Shown here piece by piece: positions 34,081 through 45,900 of a stretch of DNA of 64,000 nucleotides (within the stretch, counting starts at the first letter, position 1; each line of letters starts with the position of its first letter). The notes below the pieces were generated by a model. The model saw only the letters and a program-made list of their open reading frames with translations, was not told the DNA's origin and searched no databases. Made by a program: the position numbers and the translations under genes. Source of the DNA: Saccopteryx bilineata (lineage: Eukaryota > Chordata > Mammalia > Chiroptera > Emballonuridae); contig NC_089490.1 of the NCBI RefSeq assembly GCF_036850765.1, forward strand, positions 294,606,982 through 294,670,981, in the 5' to 3' direction.

Positions 34081-34468
34081 GTTTGGTCCTGTCCAAAATG
34101 TGCATAGAGACATTGGTCCATACCAAAAAGTCCTTGATATTTAGTCCTGTCTAAAACACCCATGCTTAAAAATGTCCCTGGGTTCAAATAGCATACAAAC
34201 TTTTTTTATATTTCTGGTTTACAAGATTAATTCATAAAAATGATATGATGACCTTATTGCCAATAATAACCCTTCTTGTCTTGTTAGCCTAGCTGGGTGA
34301 TGTCACATGGGGTTAGGTAGTTGGGTTTGGATTTGAACCTTACAGAAGAGAGGGATTTATGTTAACTATGGACCAAATGTCTCCATGAGCATTTTGAACA
34401 GAACCAAATAACAAGGACTTTTTGGCATAAACCAAATGCTTCTGTGGATGTATTAGGCAAGATCAAAC
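34081..34468. mobile_element. Unassigned fold-back DNA transposon with ~85 bp inverted repeats
   Basis: 388 bp. The left arm 'gtttggtcctgtcc' and right arm 'ggcaagatcaaac' pair imperfectly, and inside them 'taccaaaaagtccttg' (about 34120) pairs with 'caaggactttttggcat' (about 34412). Each arm also repeats a 'ggtcctgtccaaaatg' type module. No open frame of note and no clear target duplication. Arms with subterminal repeats suggest an old MITE; superfamily unknown. Confidence 0.6.
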
Positions 34469-36195
34469 AGTTGCTAATTGCTAAAATTGGTGGATATGCA
34501 ATGAAAGTAGATATGTATTTGAAAATTTAGATAATTTTGTTTTCTTGAAAACCATTTGAATTGCACCATTACCAAATTTATACTCCTAAGGCTAAGTATT
34601 TTGGTGATTTTGTTAAGCAGCAAGCGAAGCAAATATTAAAAATAAAATTCACTGAAAGCAACAGCTTTAAATCTACTTGGGTACATATTCAGAAGGCCTC
34701 TTCTGCAAACATTGTATAAACTTCAACATCTCAGATTGCTTAAATAAAACTACTGTGCATTCCACCATGGAAGATATCTCCAAATTCATAAGTCGAAGAA
34801 AAGATAAAACTTAATCTTAGATATTGACTATTAAAGAGGAAAATTAAACATGATTCTCCTCTCATCTGAGCTGAAAAGAACCCCCTGTATACTATTTCAA
34901 ATGTGTACTATACATCTACAACAAAAATATAGCAGGTGACAGTGCAGAAATTACTGTTCTTCACTATAACATTAAGCTTTAAACACTTACATATTAAAGT
35001 GCTTAAATGTTAAGTTGCAATAATAAGAAAAGTTTGCTAAAATTTCTTATTTATCCTTAGAATCAAAATGTTTGTGATAGTGATATCTGCCCTTACTCTC
35101 AGCTTTGGTGAGGACACAGGATTTGGATTATAAATGAAAAAGAAAGAAAGAAAAAGAAGTAAAGCCATACACATCCTTATCAAAAAACAAAGCTCCTTAT
35201 TTTGATATTGGGGTGTAGAAAACAAAATTAGCACATTTCAGAAAAGTTTAACATTTTCTTATGTAACCTGGAGGGTGAACAACTTTTTAATGTATCCAAA
35301 TGAAAAAAAAAATTTTTGTCACCCATTGCCCTTTTAAAATATGCTTAGTGAGACCATAGCCAGGGCTTTTGAGTTCACTCTTAGATAAAATTTGTTCTAG
35401 AGATACTTAATATTGTTATTAGAAAAATAAAGTAATTAGACTGTATAGTCAAAGACATTAGTCATAAGTTTGAACTTTGACTTAGTAGTATATTTTTACT
35501 CTACATTAATACCAGCCTGTTTCAGGCTGGAAGCTTTCGGTACTAAAATTGTAAGTATAGGTGGCTTTTTGATTTACTCACTTAAAGTCTCCTAAGCAAC
35601 TGTTCTCCTACCCTCTTTTCTAGATGCTGTTTTTAAGGTAAAGATGGTTCTTATTTTAACCATCATTTAGTCCATGGGTCCTGTCATATTTGGAGATGGC
35701 TTCTTTTCTGAGTTCTCCTGGTTGCCACCTCTTTCCTGCTTTTCTCTGACTTCTAGGTGTTTTGTTGCTGTTGTATTGCCAGTTTCCTGAGCTTCTTGCT
35801 GCTGCATTTCCTCCGTGACTCCAGGTGGCGCTATTGGACAAAAGTCAGAACTGTTTTTTTTTGCACAATTCACATTTGGCTAGGAGATAACCCTACATAT
35901 ACAGGGATTGTATGTAGGTTGATCCCAAAACAGAATCACCCTCCAAAGAGTCATTAAGTCCTTTTTCTTTTGCAAAAGTTCCAAGATGGGAGTCAATCCT
36001 CCTCTACTCTGCCTTCCAAATGAAAGCATCATATATTAAGCTCTCCATAGGTCCCTGTGAGAGTCTGCACCTCACAAGGATATTTAAGTAGAGGGAGGGA
36101 GAAGGGAAGAAAAAAACAACAACGTATTTTTATCCAACAATATCTTCCCTCCAATAGCTTCTCCTGCAAACTATCTCTTATTTCTGTCTCTCATC
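34469..36195. other. Intergenic DNA with an unidentified coding-like stretch
   Basis: Mostly AT-rich. On the minus strand 35667-35873 a 68-residue frame (MNCAKKNSSDFCPIAPPG..., ending MTGPMD) has more balanced composition and could be a fragment of a processed pseudogene, but I cannot name a parent gene and see no poly(A) or target duplication. Confidence 0.35.
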
Positions 36196-36203
36196 TCTTA
36201 CAT

Positions 36204-36524
36204 CAAGAGTCGGAAACCTATGGCTTGCGAGCCAGATGTGGCTCTTTTGATGGCTGCATCTGGCTTGCAGAAAAATCTTTAATAATAAAAAAAATAACCT
36301 TAAAAAATAAAACATTCTCATGTATTACAATCCATTCATTTTCTACTGCTCATGTTCATGGTTGCAGGTGGCTGGAGCCAATCACAGCTGTCCTCCAGGA
36401 CAACATCAAATTTTTATTGGATAATACATAACGTACACGTGTCGTTGTATGGCTCTCATGGAATTACATTTTAAAATACGTGGCGTTCATGGCTCTCTCA
36501 GCCAAAACAGTTCCCGATCCCCTG
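36204..36524. mobile_element. Non-autonomous hAT element (family 4) with perfect TSD
   Basis: 321 bp, ends 'caagagtcggaaacct' and 'agttcccgatcccctg', flanked by a perfect 8-bp duplication TCTTACAT (36196-36203, 36525-36532). Interior has 'tggcttgcgagccagatgtggctcttttgatgg' and 'ggctggagccaatcacagctgtcctcc'. Non-coding; the 124-residue plus frame at 36057 simply reads through it. Confidence 0.92.
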
Positions 36525-36532
36525 TCTTACAT

Positions 36533-38994
36533 ACTTGAAGAAAATTCAAAACACTGAGATGAATTTATTTTTATTATTTTAGTTTTCTATGTAGATTCTA
36601 CAAATGGAATTTGTGGTTCACCTTTGACATTTTATATCTATTGTGTCTTAAGAATCATATACAACATCTCGAACATAACAAGCCATTCTATTTTAAAATC
36701 TTACTTATTTAATAGTGAGACGATATGGGCTTCAGAAGGCATCTTGGATTTTAAATGCATCCAGATGTACTTATAAGAAGTGTCTGAGCAAGAAAACTCC
36801 AAGAGGTTGAAGGAAGCATGAAAGAGTCAGTCATAGAATTAAAGAGAAAACTAGTTTCTGACACTTAGAATCCTGGAATACATGTTTCATTGAAAGAACA
36901 ATATTCTGCAGATATAAAAAAGATTCCTGCAGGATATGTTCATTAATTTATTTGCTCTTTCATTCATACATTCATAAAAATAAATACCAATGTTTTATAT
37001 GTAAGAAGCTGTGTGCAGTGAGCTGCAATGCTGTGCTAAAATATCAAATATTAGTTATATTTTACAGGGGTTATAATACCTTTCTAATGAGAAGTTCATA
37101 TAGTATAATCTAGGTTTTCTTGAGAAAATAAAAAAGTGACATTGTAAAATGCTTATGTGGGAGCACAAACACGTGTGCTTTTTTATTTCCTACCTAATAT
37201 TATTGGTTTAATTTTATTTTAGTAAATTATTATTGTGATTTGACATGTGAATTTTTTATTCTATTAGTTATGATGTGGATTTTCAAATATAAACTCAAGT
37301 CAACAGAAATGCACCACTCTTGAAAAATAGCCGAAGTTTTTAAGCCTCAGTCTGGTGATACCCATATTTAGTTGTTTTTCAGTGATGACAAATTATTTCT
37401 TTATAAAGTTAAATATACTCAAACATGAAACTAGTAATAAATATTGTTATATCATTTGCACAACTACTAAAATAAATTACTGATTAAAATAATTTATATT
37501 TAAATAAAAATTATATTTGTATTTATAATATATTAAAATGAAATAAAATGTTGATTAAAGGATAAATTTACATAATGTGGCCTATGTTTTGCTGCAACTA
37601 AACTATCACTTAAAATATAAAAACATTGTTGCCACATCAGTATGAAATTTTGAGTACGGCATACTTACTCTAGTGTCCGGGATTTGATGATTTTTATTCT
37701 CAAATCAATTTAAGTTTTATTGTTCAAACTACTCTAAAATTTGAGTTTATACTTTATGCCATAAGGTCCTTTAGTGCTGACTTAGCAATAATACTTAGTT
37801 TACTTTTTCCTTGACCTCCTTCTTTTCTCATTAACCTGAAATCATTTAAAAGTAAAATGATTTGTTGACTCAACAGTTCAACAAATCATAAACATAGAAG
37901 TAAATCCACATACTGAATTCATTCTATAAGTAAGCCTTATAGTTATAATTAACTATGTAGTTCTAAGGCAAGCATAGAAATGCTGCAAAATACACCACAA
38001 TAAATTGTTTAAACTTATAACTGAAGTAAATGTAGGCACTTAAAACTTTTTGTTGTACTATCTAAAAAGAGGAGAAGAGGAGAGGAGAAATTTTCAGAAT
38101 CTTTAGAAATATATGGCTCCCAGGGAGACCCTGATTTAGACCTTGTGTTTCTTTGTATTCTAAAATACAGAGTTTAAAGTAATAAAACAGTATTTCACTT
38201 TATATCAGGCTATACAATCAATATATTCCTATTTACTTTTATTTATTATTTTAACATATTTGGCATATATAAAATATATGTGACATAAATTATGAGGTAC
38301 CTGAGAACCTGCACAGTTTTAAAAATGGAGCACTTCTATAACTCCGCAAGTCTCTCCAGGATTCAAACCCTGATGGCTCCCTTCCCGTCCAGAGGTATTA
38401 ATAACATCCTGTTTTTTAAACTTATCATCATTTGCCTTTTAATTTATATATTTATCACATGTTTATTTTTTTAAATATATAGATTACTTTTACTTATCTT
38501 TCATTTTTTAAATGGTATTATTCTATATACAGTATTTTGTGTTTTTCCACTAATTTAGTTATTGCTGGCTCACTTATTATTATTACCTTTTATCTCCTCA
38601 TATAGTTCAAAACACATTTATATTTATTTCTAAAATGTCAGCATTGAAGTCCTTGAGAGTCTAAATCTATTGCTCTTTTGCCCCCCACAAATTCTCATTC
38701 ACGGTGATTGTGTGTGTCTCTGTGTATGTATTCATTTTTGCTTGAGTTTATTATTTAGTAATTAATAATTTGTGGAAAGTCAGGGCTTAAATTAATAATG
38801 CTTTCTCTGGGAGAGAATTTCCATTTTCGTCTACTACAGCCTAGGTGCCATAGCCCATGGTCTTATCTCCTGCTAGTACTGTGCTGACACATGTTCTCCT
38901 CTCCACCCTCGGAGACCCCTGCCACACCATGAACTTAGTGCTATTTTGTCCAGTGAGAGTTTTCTATACAGTGCTGCAAGCCCATCAAATCTAT
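36533..38994. other. Intergenic DNA, nothing recognised
   Basis: About 2.5 kb of AT-rich sequence with no credible gene, RNA or named repeat. Confidence 0.5.
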
Positions 38995-39009
38995 AAGATT
39001 TATGTTTTA

Positions 39010-39331
39010 CTGACCGGGCAGTGGCGCAGTGGATAGAGCGTCGGCCTGGGATGCAGAGGACGCAGGTTCGAGATCCCAAGGTTGCCAGCTTGAGCGCCGG
39101 CTCATCTGGTTTGAGCAAAAGCTCACCAGCTTGGACCCAAGGTCACTGGCTCAAGCAAGGGGTTACTCTGTCTGCTGAAGACCCGTGGTAAAGGCACATA
39201 TGAGAAAGCAATCAATGAACAACTAAGGTGTCACAACAAATGATGATTGATGCTTCTCATCTCTCATCTCTCTGCGTTCCTGTCTGTCTATCCCTCTCTC
39301 TGACTCTTGCTCTGTTAAAAAAAAAAAAAAA
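39010..39331 (+). mobile_element. tRNA-derived SINE, Rhin-1-like (well preserved)
   Basis: Head 'ctgaccgggcagtggcgcagtggatagagcgtcggcctggg', box B 'ggttcgagatccc', complete body and poly(A). Flanking duplication AAGATTTATGTTTTA / AAGATTTATGGTTTA (38995-39009, 39332-39346). Low divergence makes it one of the younger copies. Confidence 0.93.
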
Positions 39332-39464
39332 AAGATTTATGGTTTATAAAGAAGTTATTTCTTTAAGAGTTAGCTTCCAAAAGAATCTTACCAGGAAATG
39401 TTCTAGAAGCAGATATCATAACTGGCCTGTTCAATTATACCCAGTTGTTTTTTTAAAAACATAT

Positions 39465-39493
39465 ATATATGTGTGTGTGTATGTGTGTGTATA
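39465..39493. repeat. (TA)n(TG)n microsatellite
   Basis: Short alternating purine-pyrimidine tract 'atatatatatgtgtgtgtgtatgtgtgtgt'-like. Potential Z-DNA former; no known role. Confidence 0.85.
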
Positions 39494-39673
39494 AAATAAT
39501 AAAATTTAGTCTTTCAATAAATCAAGAATTTTCATATGACCAAAGAATAGAGAACAAAGAGTCATAGGATTTAAATGAATTACCTATTTTATACTAAATG
39601 ATATTTATTTCAAAATGCATTACAAGAGAAAGATAAAAAATCAAAGATGAAAATGTAATTCTAAGTGCTTTTT

Positions 39674-40025
39674 TTGACAAAGAAAAAGAGACAGAGAGAG
39701 GGACAGATAGGGACAGAGAGACAGGAAGGAAGAGAGATGAGAAGCATCAATTCTTTGTTGCGGCTCCTTAGTTGTTCATTTATTGTTTTCTCATATGTGC
39801 CTTGACCAGGGAGCTACAGAAGAGTAAGTGACTCCTTGCTCAAACCAGCGACCTTTGGGCTCAAGCCAGTGACCACAGGGTCATATCTATGATCCCACAC
39901 TCATGCCAGCAACCCTCTGTTCAAGCTGGTGATTCTGCACTCAAGCCGCAACCTCTGGGTTTCAAACCTGGGTCCTCTGTATACTAGTCCAGTGCTCTAT
40001 TCATTGTGCTACTGCCTTGTCAGGC
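39674..40025 (-). mobile_element. tRNA-derived SINE, Rhin-1-like, antisense, long variant
   Basis: Antisense family order with extra 'caagccagtgaccacaggg'/'atgccagcaaccctc' modules, ending 'ctattcattgtgctactgccttgtcagg'. Flanking duplication TAATTCTAAGTGCTTTTT / TAATTCTAAGTACTTTTT over 18 bp (39656-39673, 40026-40043). Confidence 0.9.
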
Positions 40026-40043
40026 TAATTCTAAGTACTTTTT

Positions 40044-41729
40044 ATTGCATTGCTGAAATCTTTCCCTTAGTACCTCTTATCTTTGTGTTCCATGAGCTAC
40101 TACTGTGCACTTAAATATATATTTTTTTCTGTCTTGTATTTTATTTTTAATTTTGTTATTTACAATCAAAGAGGCCAACGTGATTTTAATGTAAGCCTTG
40201 AATAAAAGCACAAAAAATAATTTTTTTCTAATAGCAATATGCTTACCAAATCACTATGTGACTCTGAGCAAGTTAGGTAAACTGTCTTGTGTAAAATGCA
40301 AGCAATAATATTCCTACCTGTTGTGACAATTAAGTAAATTAAATTAATAAATATAAAATGCTTAAACAGTGCATTTACATAGTAAGCATTATGTGTTTTG
40401 ATTCCTGTTTCTAGCATTGCCATTTGGTAGGAATTTAAATGTTTGTCAATTCCATATTATATGCCATCGTTAAATGCAAGAGGAAGCAATAGCGTCCATT
40501 TGATTGTATTAGTTTCTTTTGCTGTGGACTTGGTCAACAGTGCTTCATTAAGCAGGGGAGTGGATAAAGGAGAACATCTTAAATAATTACTCATAAATCA
40601 GTGCTTTATTTGATCAATGCAAACCTATTTAAAAAAATTTTAAGTAAATCTTTTAAAAAATGTTTGTCACATTTTAGGTTGCTCTTTCTAATATATATGT
40701 ACCCCATTAACGTTCTGGAAATAAATGCAATAACCCTCAATAGTTAGAATGTTGAAAAGTAACACTTTAAATAGGTCCCAGTTCCTTTCCCTGATTTTAT
40801 ATTCAACACCACCTGCTGCTTTAATATAAAAAGATATTTAAAATGAAAATAGTTCATTATTAATGAAACATGCAGTCAAGGTCACAGTAAGTTCTTGTCC
40901 ACAATGGACTACTTCCTTTATAGATTCTTAGCCTTCTCTTGAAGAAGTGTTCAGCTTTAAATAATAAACTAAACTGTCTTGTGTCAGAATGTAGGCCAGG
41001 TGGCCAGAAAGATAACATGACAACTTTAGGAAGGAATTTCCTACTCCTTCATACCTTATGAACTAATTCTTTTATTCCCCTTCAAATGCTGGCAAGCAAA
41101 GCAAGAATGTTCTTCTGAGAGCATGGGGAGAAAAAGGAACATTCCAACACGTTATGGCAAATTCGTGAGTGAATACAGCCATATATTTCTAAAACCAATC
41201 AAAGTGTTGCCCTTTTATTCTTTCTTGAAAAGAATAAATTCATAATTTAACTTTATATAAATATATATAATTATATATATATATTTACATACATATTTTC
41301 CTCCCGAATAAGCAATGTGAACAACAAATCTAGGAACCCTAACTCTAAGCTGTTAAGGGGAAAATGGGAAACTATCCTATTTACCACAATCTGAGTAAAA
41401 TTTAAAAATTCTCACAATACAATTAAGATACATAAAATAGATGCATGTGATATATTAAGCTAATTTTTTTAAACTAACATTTCTTTTCTTCAAAGTTGCT
41501 TTGGGAAATTGGCATCAATTGCTATATGCAGCCCTGTCAGTAGACTTGTCACATTTGTAACATTTCTCTAGTGGTGGCTTAGGTAATGTTCCTCATCTGT
41601 AAAACACTGAAAATTAAGTGTGTCTATGGTCTTAGGTGCTCAATTTGTACCCAGGCTGCTTGGACTATGAATCAGGAAGAAGAGGATCCCCCAGAAGCTG
41701 GGGATCATGTTAATTTTATATTGCTTTCC
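40044..41729. other. Intergenic DNA with a (TA)n tract
   Basis: AT-rich; an alternating TA tract lies near 41258-41284. No gene seen. Confidence 0.5.
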
Positions 41730-42317
41730 CGTTTTGGTACTATAAAAATTACCATAAATGTAGTGGCTTAAAACCAGATACATTTAGGATCTTAGAGTAC
41801 TACAGGACAAGTGTGACAGGTTTCACCCAGCTAACATCAAAGGGTTGGTTGATAGGGGAGGGCTGTGTTCTTTTCTGGAAGTTCTAGTGGAGAACTGGCT
41901 TCTTTGTCATTTCCAGCTTTCAGAGCCTACTCTCAAGTTTTGACTTAGAGAACCCTTTCTTCAACTTCAAAAGCGCAGGTTGAATTCTTTTCACATTGCA
42001 TCAATCTGACTTCCTCCTCTGAACTTCTCTTCCATTTTTAAGTGGTAACAGTGGGCCCATCCATATAATCTAGAATAATCTCATTATGTTAAGAATAGCT
42101 GTTCAGCAACTTTAACTGCCTTTTTCTATATCACAGAATATAGTCACAGGTAGCTGGGATTAGGAGGTGGATATGCAGGGCAGTGATTTTCAACCTTTTT
42201 TGAGCCACGGCACAAATTTTACATTTACAAAATCCTGGGGCATACCACAAAATGACACTCTAACACAGTACATATTATACATATAGTTAATAATATAGTT
42301 TCTAAATGTATTTATAC

Positions 42318-42626
42318 TCACTTAGTGTGAAACCTGGGCCTGTTTCGATTAACACAAAAGGGATATCCTGACAAGAATGGTAGAAAGACCGCACAAAGCT
42401 CTTCCTCAATAGTTCTCAGTCTCTCTCTGTTTTTAGTTTTTATCGCAGTCAAGCTTGAGAAGCTCAGCTCACATAGATATGTGGTTGAAAATGGGAGCAA
42501 TGTCAAAGTAGCTTTGTTGCCCAGAATGGGGAACTCCTTGGCAGCAGATAACCAAAAACTGTCCAAAGGAAGATCAGCAAACTTTAGCTTTAAAGTTAGA
42601 TAACATTGTGATGAATTGTGATGCAT
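42318..42626 (-). pseudogene. hAT (Charlie/ZBED-type) transposase C-terminal fragment
   Basis: A 102-residue open frame. The part [18 protein letters not shown], then [19 protein letters not shown] and [15 protein letters not shown] matches the hAT C-terminal dimerisation region, whose conserved pattern is FW......P.L...A...LLPF.TTYLCE..FS.L..IK.K.R..L. This region packs with the catalytic core and helps multimerisation. Catalytic DDE residues and the N-terminal zinc finger are absent, so it is a dead piece. The same family of proteins gave rise to domesticated ZBED/SCAND3-like genes, but nothing here suggests domestication. Confidence 0.82.
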
Positions 42627-42989
42627 TGTATATCATCCTCTGCAGAGGCCTCTTTTAAAAAGAAAAAGGTCAAATATCTATATACACCATCAGGATAGAC
42701 ATAACCAGCAAAGCTGAGGCTTCATCTAGTGATGGCAACATTTACCTCCAGTCCTGACCAGGATTAGAAATCGGGACCATGGGGAGGAGTAGCAGCTTCA
42801 ACTACTCGCCACAGCTACACAATGACAAGTGCGCGGCAGCCCGAGCGGGGACCTTCCTGGGTATGGATGAGAGGCGGCCTACTATTGGTTTATCTCTAGT
42901 GGTAGGGATGAATCCTAGAAGGTGATTGGTCAGTGAGCGTTCCCTGTGCCTCCACTCTTCCTGTCGCTGATAGCTGGAGGGATTGTGAG

Positions 42990-43088
42990 GGGAATGTTTA
43001 TGTTCGGATGGAGGCAGCTGGCGGTGGGCCGGATAAATAGCCTCCCCGGGCCGTATCCGGCATGTGGGCCATAGTTTGGGGACCCATG
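42990..43088. mobile_element. hAT family-2 3' remnant nested in hAT family 5
   Basis: 'gggccggataaatagcctccccgggcc' and 'catgtgggccatagtttggggaccca' correspond to the right end of the elements at 27874 and 33634. Its left end cannot be found, so it is truncated; the GC-rich stretch from about 42700 may belong to the same copy. Confidence 0.65.
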
Positions 43089-43189
43089 TTTAATTTCCTA
43101 TGGCACACCTGACCATGTCTCACGGCACACTGGTTGAAAAACAGTGATCTAGGGGATGAGGAGGTACATTATTCTGTTTATCACAGGGA

Positions 43190-44501
43190 CAATATTTTCT
43201 GTGTTGTTTCAGTAGTACTGTTCAATGTTAATATTCATAGAAAACATAATCAATTGAATAACCAATTATCATTTTTTGATAAAAAGTTACACTAATGGAT
43301 ATTTAATGAACCCATTACTTGATATTCATGTAAGAGACTGGTTACTGCTAATGAAATGATAGATTAATTATTGGAAAAACTGTTTCATTTCAAAGTGAAA
43401 TGAGTAACAAACTATGGATGTAGTTTACTCTATTATTGAAAATCAAAATAATGAATGTCATATGCAGTATTCATTATTCCTTTGATGAACTAAGTTTAGC
43501 AGTTTTATAAACAACCAAGCAAATTTTGAATATGGGCATATCATAAAACCAACTAGAGTGTTTTAAAAATATATGAATAAGGTAACTTAATGGGGAGGTA
43601 GAGAAACTAAATAAGACATTGAATTGATTAAACAAAAATAAATCAGTTGCTAATTTTAAATTAAAAATCAATGTTATCTTTTTTAAAGATCTAATTAATC
43701 ACACATCTAGCTAAGCAATGCATGAACTAATCTTAGAGTGCACAAAACGTAATGCTTCAGGCTTAGAATATCCATTTTTGAGAATTATTTCAATTTAAGT
43801 ATTATTTTGCTAGAAATAACAAAAAATAAGCATTTGTAGTAACCTTGCATAAACATCATTTTATGTCTTCTGTGCACCTGATATATAGTAAGGCTAATTA
43901 TAAATATTTACTATGTATGAGAAGCAAAGATTTTATATACTTTTATTCATATAGTCTTCAATGAATTAACACTAGGAAGTCAATATTATCCCCATTTTAT
44001 GGACTTAGAAACTGAAGCACTGAGAGATCAAATAATTTGTTGAGGATACAGTAAGAATTAGATCTGGCCTTTCTAATTCACTTACCCTTGCTCCATAACC
44101 TTAATTATTAAGCAGTATTCTCCTGCCTTCTAACTTTGATCATATGCAAATCTTTTCCCTCTTATATGTAAGATGCCTTACAGTTTGCCTTGTTGAGTTT
44201 TGAGCAGTTATTCTGAAGATATATATCATATATATATAACTATTCAATAATATATTACATATGATATATAATATATACTATAAATATATATGTGTGTTAT
44301 TCATCTACTATATTTTCAACCTCAAGAAACACAGGCTTCATGCTTTCTCAATGCATAGATGTAAGCTATGCACATCAGTGTAAGAAGAAAAAGTCAGTTG
44401 CAGCTGGCTTGGTATTATTCAAATTGGAACTGGATGAGCATGTTTGCTATCACTCTTACTCAGTGTAATACTTTGGAAAGAGTACAAGATCAATATGACT
44501 A
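43190..44501. other. Intergenic DNA with alternating AT tract
   Basis: AT-rich; 44218-44292 is a tract of mostly TA/TATC steps. No gene recognised. Confidence 0.5.
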
Positions 44502-44970
44502 TATATTAGTTTTCTGTTGTCTTATAACAAATCATCATAAATTTAGTAGTGTGAAACATCATTTATATTACAGTTTCCAGGTCAGGGTTCCAGACACAGA
44601 TTAGCTGGGTACTCTGTTCAGGGTCTCCCCATGCTAAAATCAGGATATTGGCAGGGATTGGAATCCCATTTTAGGCTTGGAGTCCTTTTCCAAACTCATT
44701 GATCACTGGTAGCAGTCATTTCCTTGTAATTTTATAGGATCAGAGAACCTCATCTCCAAGAAACCACCCGTTGTTGATCAGAAACATCTTTCTGATGCTT
44801 CACTTTCTTTTAAAGGGCTCACCTCACAAAGTCAGGTCCACCCAGCCATGATAATTAATAACCTAATCACTGGAGTGATACCTTATCACAAACTGAAGAG
44901 GAGGAGATTACATAGGGTACATATATCAGGAGCAGAGAATTTAGGATGTCTTAGAGTTCTGTCTAGCACA
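44502..44970 (+). mobile_element. MaLR/MLT1-type LTR remnant
   Basis: Starts 'tatattagttttctgttgtcttataacaaatcatcataaatttagtagtg', passes through 'ttaaagggctcacctcacaaagtcaggtccaccc' and ends 'gtctagcaca', the pattern of ancient mammalian MLT1-like LTRs. Non-coding, strongly diverged, no matching partner LTR nearby. Confidence 0.6.
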
Positions 44971-45310
44971 GATCATTTTCTCAAATTCAATACAGATATT
45001 ATAAATGTCTGTTCTACCAGGTGACCAGATTAAAAGATACTCTAACTCTTAATAATAATCAATCTAATGGCTAAAGTTTTAATATCCAGATGCATGCTTT
45101 TCATGTATATTGCAAATGTAGAATGCTAATGTGTTTTGTCTATTTGAAAATAGTCTTTAAGTTATATGGATTTTCTCACCCTTGAATGTCTTCATTTTTA
45201 TTCTATGTCAAACTGTCTTTTGTGAACTAAATATTTTTTGTTAAATATTTTAAGACTGAATTTTTTATACTGTGTTAACATATTTTAATATACTTATTAT
45301 TACAACTTCA

Positions 45311-45366
45311 TTCTGTTTAAATGGCAAATAAATTAACCTTCTGTTTAAATGGCAAATAAATTAACC
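45311..45366. repeat. Perfect 28-bp tandem duplication
   Basis: Two identical adjacent units (45311-45338 and 45339-45366) beginning 'ttctgtttaaatggcaaata'. Identity implies a recent replication-slippage duplication in otherwise unique sequence. Confidence 0.95.
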
Positions 45367-45441
45367 TACATTAATAAAAAACAAACACAGGAGCGTAAGT
45401 ACAATATAAGACATCTAAGAATTTAAGAGTCAAACAATATC

Positions 45442-45443
<2 letters not shown>

Positions 45444-45472
<29 letters not shown>

Positions 45473-45887
45473 TTTGCATTTTTCTGAAGCTAGAAACAGG
45501 GAGAGACAGTCAGACAGACTCCCGCATGCGCCCGACCGGGATCCACCCAGCACGCCCACCAGGGGGCGACGCTCTGCCCACCAGGGGGCGATGCTCTGCC
45601 CATCCTGGGCGTCGCCATGTTGCGACCCTCCTGGGTGTCGCCATGTTGCGACCAGAGCCACTCTAGCGCCTGGGGCAGAGGCCACAGAGCCATCCCCAGC
45701 GCCCGGGCCATCTTTGCTCCAATGGAGCCTTGGCTGCGGGAGGGGAAGAGAGAGACAGAGAGGAAGGCGCGGCGGAGGGGTGGAGAAGCAAATGGGCGCT
45801 TCTCCTATGTGCCCTGGCCGGGAATCAAACCCGGGTCCTCCGCACGCTAGGCCGATGCTCTACCGCTGAGCCAACCGGCCAGGGCGC
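45444..45887 (-). mobile_element. tRNA-headed GC-body SINE, antisense, with internal duplication
   Basis: Complete young copy, perfect 13-bp duplication CAAACAATATCTT (45431-45443, 45888-45900). At 444 bp it is longer than other copies because a 26-bp unit in the variable part is tandemly duplicated (45603-45628, 45629-45654) and the 'accagggggcgatgctctgccc' unit is present twice. Multiple long frames on both strands are artefacts of its high GC content. Confidence 0.93.
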
Positions 45888-45900
45888 CAAACAATATCTT

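Larger units (their letters stand above)
42181..43146 (-). mobile_element. hAT element (family 5) carrying transposase 3' end
   Basis: 966 bp, ends 'cagtgattttcaacct' and 'ggttgaaaaacagtg', 8-bp flanks atgcaggg / atctaggg (6 of 8). It holds a transposase C-terminal fragment on the minus strand (42318-42626). Near the right end is a different hAT remnant (to ~43088). The open middle has been deleted or replaced. It inserted into an LTR. Confidence 0.82.
41730..43185 (+). mobile_element. MaLR/MLT1-type solo LTR remnant, split by a hAT
   Basis: The left part (41730-42180) has the ancient mammalian LTR pattern 'tggtactataaaaattaccataaatgtagtggctta', '...ctgacttcctcctctgaacttctcttcc', 'gggcccatccatataatctagaataatctc'. 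After the hAT the LTR resumes at 43147 with 'atctaggggatgagga' and ends 'attctgtttatcaca'. This is a non-coding relic of an ERVL-MaLR element; no retroviral gene is present. Confidence 0.6.

Noticed and set aside
36057..36431. 124-residue plus-strand frame
   Set aside because: It begins in unique DNA and reads through the hAT element at 36204-36524; no domain and no exon signals.
45474..45869. Long overlapping frames on both strands (up to 131 residues)
   Set aside because: They are entirely within a GC-rich SINE, and the same peptide phrases recur in every copy of that family (18.9, 22.8, 23.5, 56.9 and 63.4 kb).
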